Source of the DNA: JBHPGW01 sp042569785
GTDB lineage: Bacteria; Planctomycetota; Phycisphaerae; Sedimentisphaerales; Anaerobacaceae
Direction of reading: 5' to 3'
DNA length: 8,452 bases
Assembly: GCA_042569785.1 (NCBI GenBank)
Contig: JBHPGW010000097.1
Coordinates: 1 to 8,452 of the forward strand
The notes below the pieces were generated by a model, which had not been told where the DNA came from, ran no database searches, and saw only the letters and a program-made list of their open reading frames with translations. Made by a program: the position numbers and the translations under genes. The number at the start of each line of letters is the position of its first letter. Within the stretch, counting starts at the first letter, position 1. Positions 1 through 5,968 of this stretch are shown in pieces.

Positions 1-2
1 CT

Positions 3-548
3 TATAACGACCCGCGAAGCATAAATCACTGCCTGTTAGGGCTGGAGGTTCTTGGCAAAGCCAAAGTGCTTGAAGATATCGAGTCGGTGGAAAGACGGAT
101 TATCGAAAAGGCGATTGAGTACCATGGGCTTAAGGAACTGCCTGGCGATCTGGATGGCGAAATCCTGTTGTTTTGTCAATTGATACGCGATGCTGATAAG
201 ATCGACATTTTTTATGTAGTGCTTGACTATTACACCCAATACCGCGACAATCCTGCGGGATTCAAGCTTGAAATTGAACTGCCCGATGAGCCGGGGTATT
301 CCGTGGAGATAGTCGAGTTGATCCTCAACGAGCAAAGGGTCGACTACGACAAATTGAAAACGTGGAACGACATGAAACTGCTGCAGCTGTCGTGGGTGTA
401 TGATGTCAATTTTATTGCCACGCTCGAACGTATTAAAGAACGCAAGTACCTTGAAATGATCATTGAATTTTTGCCGGATACCAGCGACATAACCAAGGTC
501 GCTGAAAAAATATATGAATATGTTGATCAGAGAATAGAACAAAGTTGA
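3..548 (+). CDS. HD-domain phosphohydrolase, 5'-truncated by window edge
   Basis: C-terminal 181 residues of a predicted metal-dependent phosphohydrolase of the HD superfamily, a cytosolic family acting on phosphoesters or nucleotides; the substrate cannot be told from sequence. The frame is open to the left edge. The upstream residues look like family sequence: an SINHCLLGLEVL stretch resembles the conserved 'DHA..G..vL' segment, with His at bases 27-29. The GTG at 66 is therefore probably an internal codon and not the start. Further family landmarks are a Tyr-His-Gly at 120-128 and the RDADKIDI motif at 186-209, whose Asp residues complete the metal site. The His-Asp doublet itself must lie left of the window. 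The C-terminal third is helical and charged, with no recognised domain. The stop is 21 nt before purC, which suggests co-transcription. The family call is fairly firm; the role is unknown. Confidence 0.8.
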   Translation, partial: YNDPRSINHCLLGLEVLGKAKVLEDIESVERRIIEKAIEYHGLKELPGDLDGEILLFCQLIRDADKIDIFYVVLDYYTQYRDNPAGFKLEIELPDEPGYSVEIVELILNEQRVDYDKLKTWNDMKLLQLSWVYDVNFIATLERIKERKYLEMIIEFLPDTSDITKVAEKIYEYVDQRIEQS

Positions 549-554
549 CGGTTT

Positions 555-564
555 AGGAAAGGGG
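555..564 (+). promoter_or_regulatory. ribosome binding site of purC
   Basis: The purine-rich run AGGAAAGGGG ends 5 bases before the ATG at 570. It is the clearest Shine-Dalgarno in the left operon and supports that ATG as the purC start. Confidence 0.7.
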
Positions 565-569
565 TCGCT

Positions 570-1463
570 ATGAGAGATGTAATTTTACAGACTAATATCG
601 AGGGGCAGGAGCCGATACGCGGGAAAGTTCGTGACATTTACGATCTGGGTGACAAAATGATCATCGTCGCTACCGACAGAATAAGCGCGTTCGACGTTAT
701 TATGACTAATGGTATACCGTATAAGGGAATCGTTTTGACACAGATATCCAGGTTCTGGTTCGAGTTGATAGGCAAAGAAGTTGCCCATCACATGATAACC
801 GACGATGTGAGCCAGTTCCCCGAGCCTTTCTGCAGCCATCCCGATCAGCTCGAAGGCAGAAGTATGCTTGTCAAAAAAGTCGAGGTACTCCCGATCGAAT
901 GTGTGATCCGCGGATACCTGGCAGGCTCCGGGTGGAAAGAGTACAAAAAAACACAGACCGTCTGCGGAAATAAACTGCCCGAAGGCCTGACACAGTGCGC
1001 CAAGCTGCCCGAATTAATCTTTACTCCAGCTACCAAAGCTGAGGTCGGCGATCACGATGAGAATATCAGCTTTGAAAAATGCGTCGATATCATCGGCGCC
1101 GAACGAGGCGAGTATGTAATGAACGCCAGTATGGGTGTTTTCCAAAAGGGCAGTGACTATGCCGAGACCAAAGGCATCATTTTGGCTGACACGAAATTCG
1201 AATGGGGCATCGCAGACGGTCAGGTCATCCTGATCGACGAAGTTCTTACGCCGGATTCTTCGCGGTTCTGGCCGGCGGATAAATACGAAGCCGGCAGGGA
1301 TCAGGAAAGCTACGATAAACAGTTCGTCCGCAACTACCTCGAAAGTATCAATTTCGATAAATCCGGCGAAGGTGTAGAGCTTCCCGAAGATATTGTCACT
1401 AAGACCAGCAATAAGTATATCGAAGCCTACGAGCAACTGACCGGCAAACAGTTCCGATTCTGA
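570..1463 (+). CDS. purC: Phosphoribosylaminoimidazole-succinocarboxamide synthase (SAICAR synthetase)
   Basis: Cytosolic enzyme of de novo purine synthesis. It joins CAIR and L-aspartate using ATP to give SAICAR. The 297 residues match the longer form of the family (the yeast Ade1 type is about 300 residues), not the roughly 237-residue E. coli form. Visible family motifs in order are GKVRDIYD (18-25, nucleotide-binding loop), DRISAFDV (36-43), ECVIRGYLAGSGWKEY (110-125), FTPATKAEVGDHDEN (151-165), DTKFEWG (207-213) and LIDEVLTPDSSRFW (221-234). All core motifs are intact, so the gene should be functional. The ATG at 570 has a good ribosome binding site. The gene sits between an HD-domain gene (21 nt upstream) and a transporter gene (10 nt downstream). 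No other purine gene is in view, so purC is not part of a visible pur cluster here. Confidence 0.97.
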   Translation: MRDVILQTNIEGQEPIRGKVRDIYDLGDKMIIVATDRISAFDVIMTNGIPYKGIVLTQISRFWFELIGKEVAHHMITDDVSQFPEPFCSHPDQLEGRSMLVKKVEVLPIECVIRGYLAGSGWKEYKKTQTVCGNKLPEGLTQCAKLPELIFTPATKAEVGDHDENISFEKCVDIIGAERGEYVMNASMGVFQKGSDYAETKGIILADTKFEWGIADGQVILIDEVLTPDSSRFWPADKYEAGRDQESYDKQFVRNYLESINFDKSGEGVELPEDIVTKTSNKYIEAYEQLTGKQFRF

Positions 1464-1473
1464 GCACTGAAAC

Positions 1474-2646
1474 GTGGATAGAAAAACAACTATATTTCAG
1501 TGGTCGCAGTTACTGTCACTGGCGGTGATACATGTTATGATGGGAACGTTCGCCGGTATTCTGCCGGTAATTTTACCCAGGGTGCGCGAGGAGTTTGCGC
1601 TTTCGCTTTCAGCTGTCACTATCATCTTAGCAACGATGAACCTGGTCAATAACGGTACGCAGCTTATGATCGGTCACCTCCGAGACGATAAGAGTAGGCC
1701 CTTGCTCATGCAGATCGGGCTTTGTATTGCTATCGCGATATGCGCGATGAATTTACTCAAAGGTTTGCCACATTCCTATTTGCTGCTGATCGTGATGGCT
1801 GCGGTTACAGGGTTTGGGATAGCGATAATGTTTCCGGAGATACTTCGAGCGGTTCACGCACTCGACGGTATTTCGCCATCGGTTAGCAGCGGTGTTTTTA
1901 TGATCGGCGGCAATATCGGGTTTACCGTGGGGGCCTGGCTGGCGACGTTACTGGTTACTCGATTCGGTTTGCAGGGGTTGTACTTTTTTTTGCTGGCACC
2001 TGTGATAAGCCTGACGCTGATAAAATCGCTGAAGATACGCCTTGCGATAGAGTCAAAAAGTAACGATACAGATAGCTCGGATAGTCCTGGTTTATCTATA
2101 TGGTGGGTTTACGCCGCGACGGTACCTTACGGCATTGCCCTTTTAGTTATATTGTCGCTTTTGCCTACCTGGCTCAACGAACTTGGATACGAGCTTACTT
2201 ATGGCGGGCAGGCGGTAATGATCTTCGGTTTGGGAAGTGTGGTCGGGACGCTTTTCTGGGCGGCGATCGCGATGAAAAAAGGCGAACTTATTACCACTGT
2301 AGTGGCTATTTTTCTTGGTCTGCCTGTTCTCTGCTGCTATTTTGTATTCATCGAACACCGCTGGGCGGTCTGGATATTGTTTGTTGCCGGGCTGATCCCG
2401 GGGTCTTTATTTCCATTATTTATTACGATGGCCAGACGGTCTGGCGGCCTTAAGCTCGGCCAGAGAATGGGGCTTATCATCGGCGGGGTTTGGGGAATCG
2501 CAAGTATATTCCTTATGGCAGCGGGGTATCTGGCTGAATATATTGGCATCGGCAAACTCATAATGTTTTCGCCGGCGGGCCTTCTGATATCAGCAGCTGT
2601 CTGCATTGTAATTATGAAAAAACAACGTTGTCGGAAAAGCTCTTGA
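1474..2646 (+). CDS. MFS transporter, Fsr-like, first of a tandem paralogous pair
   Basis: Inner-membrane protein of 390 residues with about 12 hydrophobic segments and a short polar middle loop (about 190-210), the usual shape of the Major Facilitator Superfamily. The layout resembles the fosmidomycin-resistance (Fsr)-like branch: an N-terminal IH...ILP segment in helix 1, a PE.LR motif near 121-125, then VFMIGGNIGF. The substrate is unknown. The start is GTG at 1474, 10 nt after purC and with no clear Shine-Dalgarno, so translation may be coupled to purC. The start is supported by alignment with the downstream paralogue, which shares FQW at residues 8-10 and aligns without gaps to residue 125. 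Two positions differ from the paralogue in a telling way: residue 24 is Gly where the other has Asp, and residue 120 is Phe where the other has His in HPE. Confidence 0.85.
   Translation: MDRKTTIFQWSQLLSLAVIHVMMGTFAGILPVILPRVREEFALSLSAVTIILATMNLVNNGTQLMIGHLRDDKSRPLLMQIGLCIAIAICAMNLLKGLPHSYLLLIVMAAVTGFGIAIMFPEILRAVHALDGISPSVSSGVFMIGGNIGFTVGAWLATLLVTRFGLQGLYFFLLAPVISLTLIKSLKIRLAIESKSNDTDSSDSPGLSIWWVYAATVPYGIALLVILSLLPTWLNELGYELTYGGQAVMIFGLGSVVGTLFWAAIAMKKGELITTVVAIFLGLPVLCCYFVFIEHRWAVWILFVAGLIPGSLFPLFITMARRSGGLKLGQRMGLIIGGVWGIASIFLMAAGYLAEYIGIGKLIMFSPAGLLISAAVCIVIMKKQRCRKSS
2633..2645 (+). promoter_or_regulatory. ribosome binding site and TTG start deciding the second MFS gene
   Basis: GGAAAAG at 2633-2639 lies just before a TTG at 2643-2645 that overlaps the upstream stop codon (TTGA, stop TGA at 2644-2646). 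This is a typical translational-coupling arrangement. A TTG five codons earlier, at 2628, is also in frame, but it lies upstream of this Shine-Dalgarno-like run and would add five residues absent from the paralogue. Confidence 0.6.
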
Positions 2647-3824
2647 GCGAAAAAAATTACAAATTTCAATGGGCACAATTGCTCACCCTTACCGCGATAC
2701 ATTTTCTGATCGATATGACAGGCGGAATGCTGCCTGCACTATTGCCGAAGATTCGTGAAAAGTTCGGTCTGACCTTGACCGCCGGCGTTGCGATACTGAC
2801 GGTTCTTAATATCGCATGTAACCTCGGACAGATATTGACCGGGCATACCAGGGCGACGAAAACGAACCCATTGTTATTGCCGCTGGGACTTTTTCTTTCA
2901 GCGTCACTTTGCTGGATCGCGGTGGTTAGTCAATCGGCGACTGCGTTTGCGATACTTAACGTTATCGTAGTGGTGACTGGGGTCGGTATCGCAATAATGC
3001 ATCCGGAGTCGCTGCGAGCGATCCACGGCCTCGATAAGATATCGCCGGCGATGAGTACCGCTGTTTTTATGTCGGGCGGTTTTATCGGTTTTGCCAGCGG
3101 CGGGCTTGTTGCTACATCGCTGGTGTCATGGCTCGGCTGGTCTGGGATGTTCTTTATCCTTATCTCGCCGGCTGTCGGTATCAGCCTTATAAAACTTTTT
3201 AAGATACGCTTAGCTGTTGAAAACGATTCGGCAAGATCATCGGTTGACCCGGAGCAAAACCGATATCCGTTTAGCCTGGTAATGGCGATGGCAATACCTT
3301 TGGCGGCGGGGTCGACGATACTTATCGCTCTATTGCCGACACGGTTGGCTGAGTTCGGCTTTACTCTTGTCTTCGGAGGATATCCTGCCCTGCTTTTAGG
3401 AGTTGGCGCAGCGGTTGGGTCATTCTTCTGGGCAGCGGTTGCCAACAGGAAAGGGGCTCTTGTCTCTTCTATTATTGCGCTACTTACGGGTCTGCCATTT
3501 TTGATCGCATACTTGGCATTGATAAAATTCCAAGTTGCAATCATCTTATTATTCGCCACAGGTTTTTGCTCGACGGCTGCATATCCGATGGTAGTGACAA
3601 TGGCACGGCATGCCGTTGGATTCAACCTGGGCAGGCGAATGGGCTTTATTGTTGGCGGGTCATGGGGTGCTGGGAGTGTCATTTTAATGCTCGTAACTTT
3701 TATAGCTGAGAAATTTGGCATGACGGTTCAGCATATCCTGCTGACGACACCGGTTTGCTATCTGCTCTCTGCGATTATCGCGATCGTACTAATGCGCAAA
3801 AACTATGCGAGCGTAGTTGATTAA
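2643..3824 (+). CDS. MFS transporter, Fsr-like, second of a tandem paralogous pair
   Basis: Inner-membrane transporter of 393 residues (from TTG 2643) with about 12 hydrophobic segments. By eye it is clearly homologous along its whole length to the gene directly upstream; shared pieces include FQW at 8-10, GHxR at 67-70, PExLR at 121-125 and a VTMAR...LGRRMG stretch near the C-terminal third. It keeps polar residues that look characteristic of Fsr-like transporters: Asp24 in helix 1 and the HPE motif at 120-122. The start at 2643 is preferred over 2628 because it puts FQW at residues 8-10 exactly as in the paralogue, has GGAAAAG at suitable spacing, and makes a 4-base stop/start overlap. The substrate is not predictable. 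The overlap implies coupled, roughly equal synthesis of both proteins, which might form a pair or act on related substrates. The following gene begins 30 nt later. Confidence 0.85.
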   Translation: MSEKNYKFQWAQLLTLTAIHFLIDMTGGMLPALLPKIREKFGLTLTAGVAILTVLNIACNLGQILTGHTRATKTNPLLLPLGLFLSASLCWIAVVSQSATAFAILNVIVVVTGVGIAIMHPESLRAIHGLDKISPAMSTAVFMSGGFIGFASGGLVATSLVSWLGWSGMFFILISPAVGISLIKLFKIRLAVENDSARSSVDPEQNRYPFSLVMAMAIPLAAGSTILIALLPTRLAEFGFTLVFGGYPALLLGVGAAVGSFFWAAVANRKGALVSSIIALLTGLPFLIAYLALIKFQVAIILLFATGFCSTAAYPMVVTMARHAVGFNLGRRMGFIVGGSWGAGSVILMLVTFIAEKFGMTVQHILLTTPVCYLLSAIIAIVLMRKNYASVVD

Positions 3825-3854
3825 ACATCTCCAGGCTGGTACAATCTACCGGCA

Positions 3855-5744
3855 ATGAAAGAAATGTTCTTAAAAAACGAAAGCCTCTTTATTTATATTG
3901 TGCTGGCGTTGGTAACTGCGGCTGTGTACGCACCGGCTGTCAAGCACGAATTCATCCGATACGACGACGACACTTACGTCACTACCAACCGTAACTTGCA
4001 GCAGGATTTTTCTTTTAAAACTGTCAAGTGGGCCTTGGGTACCGGCCATGCGAGCAACTGGCATCCTGTGACCTGGTTTTCACATATCCTTGACTATCAG
4101 CTCTTCGGTCTTGAGCCGGCAGGGCACCACCTTGTCAATTTGGCACTGCACATTATAAATACACTGCTGCTGTTTGGGGTTCTAAAGCAGATGACCGGAG
4201 CGGTGTGGCCCTGTGCTTTTGTAGCGGCACTATTTGCGTTGCATCCTCTGCACGTCGAATCGGTCGCGTGGGTAGCTGAAAGAAAGGACCTGCTGAGTAC
4301 ATTCTTCTGGCTGAGCACGACTATCGCTTATGTCCGTTATACGAAAAAGTCCCGCGTCGCCTGCTATATATTGGTGCTGATACTGTTTGGGCTGGGGCTG
4401 ATGGCAAAGCCTATGCTGGTGACACTGCCCTTCGTATTACTGCTGCTTGACTATTGGCCGCTGGAAAGATTTGGCAAAAAAAACACCCTGCGATTGATCG
4501 TGGAAAAGATCCCGCTGATCGCGATCACTATCGGATCAAGTGTTATAACCTTCATCGTTCAGCGGGCAGGCGGCGCGATGGCGAATATGCAAAAGTATGA
4601 TATGCAAACGCGCCTTGGTAATGCGGCTGTCTCTTATGTCACTTACATTGTCAAAATGTTTTATCCAACCCGGTTAGCCGTTTTATATCCGCATCCTGGG
4701 AATAGCCTGTCGATGACCAAGGTTCTGCTCTGTGTGGTGGTGCTTGTCTTACTTACATTTGTTTTTCTCTACCTTGCGCGGCGAAAGAAATATTTTGCCG
4801 TAGGCTGGCTGTGGTATCTCGGTACTCTCGTGCCGGTGATAGGCATTGTTCAGGTCGGCGTACAGAGCCACTCGGATAGGTATACTTATATTACGCTGAC
4901 GGGGCTATTTATTATTATCGCGTTCGCGGTGCTTGAGTTTACTATGAAACTGCCTTATCGAAAAACCATCCTGTCATTAGCCGTTGTTTTAATATTGGGG
5001 TCATGCGCGTTTGGTACATCTGTGCAATTGAGACATTGGAAGAACAGCATGACCTTGTTCAGCCATACTCTCGATATCACCAGCAATAATTTTATAATGC
5101 TCAACAACTACGCGAACCTTCTCGGCGACGTCGGCCAAAACGAACTGGCGATAGAGCACTTCAACAAAGCTCTCAAGTTAAGGCCCAACGACGTTGAAAT
5201 ACACACCAACCTTGCCAACGCACTGGCCAAAGTCGGCAAAACCGAGGATGCTGTCAAGCATTTCGAGAGGGCACTGAAGCTAAAGCCCAATTTTGGTGAA
5301 GGGCACTACAATTTTGCTTTGCTCCTTAGCCGGACAGGCCAAACCGAGGCAGCTATCCGCCATTACCGCAGAGCCATCGAGCTGGACCGTTATAACGTCG
5401 ATGCCCTTAATAATCTGGCCTGGATATTGTATCAGCAGGGTCAATTCGAGCGGGCAGCTGAGTATTTTGGAAAAGCTATCGAGGTCAAACCCGATTCGGT
5501 AGTAGCTCACGGCAGATTAGGACTGACGCTCAATCAGCTCGGCCGGATCGACGAGACTATCGAGCAATTCAAAATAGTTCTGCAGGCGATTCCCGATGAT
5601 GCCGAAATGCATTTTAACCTGGCATATCTGCTCAACAGTAAGGGCCAAACCGACCAGGCCATTATTCACTGCAAAAAAGCACTGCAAATCAATCCGAACA
5701 TGGAAAAAGCTCAAAAACTGCTGAACTCAGCCATAAAAAAATGA
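3855..5744 (+). CDS. TMTC-like GT-C membrane glycosyltransferase with C-terminal TPR repeats
   Basis: Predicted polytopic membrane protein of 629 residues. The first 400 or so residues hold about ten hydrophobic helices. Helix 1 (about 11-29) is followed by an acidic RYDDDTYV loop (35-42), the usual place for the catalytic Asp in GT-C enzymes that use lipid-linked sugars. NLALHIIN (95-102) and ALHPLHVESVAWVAERKD (128-145) are hallmark segments of the bacterial relatives of TMTC/protein O-mannosyltransferase-like proteins. Residues 412-615 form six TPRs, probably a protein-binding platform. By family, the protein may transfer a sugar to proteins or lipids on the outer face of the membrane; donor and acceptor are unknown. 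The start ATG at 3855 has no evident Shine-Dalgarno, and an ATG three codons later (3864) is an alternative. It lies 30 nt after the second transporter and may share its transcript. Confidence 0.85.
   Translation: MKEMFLKNESLFIYIVLALVTAAVYAPAVKHEFIRYDDDTYVTTNRNLQQDFSFKTVKWALGTGHASNWHPVTWFSHILDYQLFGLEPAGHHLVNLALHIINTLLLFGVLKQMTGAVWPCAFVAALFALHPLHVESVAWVAERKDLLSTFFWLSTTIAYVRYTKKSRVACYILVLILFGLGLMAKPMLVTLPFVLLLLDYWPLERFGKKNTLRLIVEKIPLIAITIGSSVITFIVQRAGGAMANMQKYDMQTRLGNAAVSYVTYIVKMFYPTRLAVLYPHPGNSLSMTKVLLCVVVLVLLTFVFLYLARRKKYFAVGWLWYLGTLVPVIGIVQVGVQSHSDRYTYITLTGLFIIIAFAVLEFTMKLPYRKTILSLAVVLILGSCAFGTSVQLRHWKNSMTLFSHTLDITSNNFIMLNNYANLLGDVGQNELAIEHFNKALKLRPNDVEIHTNLANALAKVGKTEDAVKHFERALKLKPNFGEGHYNFALLLSRTGQTEAAIRHYRRAIELDRYNVDALNNLAWILYQQGQFERAAEYFGKAIEVKPDSVVAHGRLGLTLNQLGRIDETIEQFKIVLQAIPDDAEMHFNLAYLLNSKGQTDQAIIHCKKALQINPNMEKAQKLLNSAIKK
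5088..5699 (+). repeat. six tandem 34-residue TPR units in the GT-C protein
   Basis: Six consecutive units of exactly 34 residues, each with the TPR pattern (small residue near position 8, Gly near 15, Ala near 20 and 27, Pro near 32). Most end in a form of KALKLRPN, ALKLKPN, AIEVKPD or ALQINPN. They are diverged at the nucleotide level, so this is a protein repeat and not a recent DNA duplication. Unit 3 (ending ELDRY) and unit 5 (ending QAIPD) are the least canonical. A short 14-residue capping helix follows. Confidence 0.9.
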
Positions 5745-5806
5745 CCTTAGAAGCGTATAGGCTTTAGGGGCTGTCGCGAAATAATGTGGATTTAGGCAAA
5801 ATAGCC

Positions 5807-5836
5807 TTGCGTTGATACCCACCTTTTTGGTAAAAT
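5807..5836 (+). promoter_or_regulatory. candidate sigma-70-type promoter of the leader RNA
   Basis: TAAAAT at 5831-5836 is a fair -10 box. TTGCGT at 5807-5812 is a weak -35 with an 18-base spacer; the better-looking TTGATA at 5812-5817 is only 13 bases away. A start about 7 bases after the -10 would fall at 5842-5844, where the closing helix of the structured RNA begins. That agreement is the main support; the boxes alone are weak. Confidence 0.4.
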
Positions 5837-5841
5837 ACATG

Positions 5842-5930
5842 TAGATGGAGGCAAACTCGGCAGGAAAGCCGGTTTTGACGCTTATATGCTACTTATGGTC
5901 TGCGAGATACGGACAGAGGGTAGGTGTCTA
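5842..5930 (+). ncRNA. structured leader RNA resembling the GEMM-I (cyclic dinucleotide) riboswitch class
   Basis: About 89 bases that can fold as a three-way junction. The closing helix is TAGAT (5842-5846) with GTCTA (5926-5930). A first hairpin has CGGC (5858-5861) and GCCG (5868-5871) around a loop containing GAAA. A second hairpin has GTCTG (5898-5902) and CGGAC (5910-5914). The first hairpin is flanked by GGCAAAC (5850-5856) and GACGC (5877-5881), the two blocks that flank the first hairpin of GEMM-I RNAs, and GCTAC then GGTCT follow as in the GEMM consensus. Deviations are TTATAT in place of AAA after GACGC, four extra bases between GCTAC and GGTCT, no exact GNRA tetraloop, and a short second hairpin without an obvious tetraloop receptor. 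It may be a diverged member or a distinct related class. The element ends 38 nt before the start codon of an exported protein. Confidence 0.5.
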
Positions 5931-5953
5931 ACTAAAAAGAAACTGTTTTTTTT

Positions 5954-5960
5954 AAGGGAG
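5954..5960 (+). promoter_or_regulatory. ribosome binding site of the exported mosaic protein
   Basis: AAGGGAG lies 8 bases before the ATG at 5969 and directly after a run of eight T. The U run can pair weakly with AAAAGAAA at 5935-5942, leaving the ribosome binding site just outside. No sequence in the leader is clearly complementary to the Shine-Dalgarno, so a simple sequestration switch is not evident. Confidence 0.7.
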
Positions 5961-5968
5961 TATTTAGC

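Noticed and set aside
36..542. 168-residue minus-strand open frame
   Set aside because: It is antisense to the HD-domain gene, which carries recognisable family motifs; the minus-strand product shows no domain.
66..548. GTG at 66 as start of a complete 160-residue gene
   Set aside because: The frame stays open to the left edge, and the residues before the GTG look like HD-family sequence, so the gene is cut by the window.
1014..1436. 140-residue minus-strand open frame inside purC
   Set aside because: A shadow of the well-conserved purC frame, with no recognisable family.
2100..2453. 117-residue plus-strand frame inside the first transporter, possible frameshift
   Set aside because: The main transporter frame is intact through this region and aligns with its paralogue, so no frameshift is needed.
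2930..3721. 263-residue minus-strand open frame opposite the second transporter
   Set aside because: Long, but its composition is that of a transporter read backwards (rich in Pro, Ala, Thr, Lys), with no domain; the plus-strand frame is clearly the gene.
5293..5714. Short open frames on both strands over the TPR region
   Set aside because: They arise from the regular codon pattern of the TPR repeats and have no ribosome binding site or domain.
5794..5807. Hairpin AGGC/GCCT as a terminator of the upstream operon
   Set aside because: Only four base pairs and no T-tract after it.
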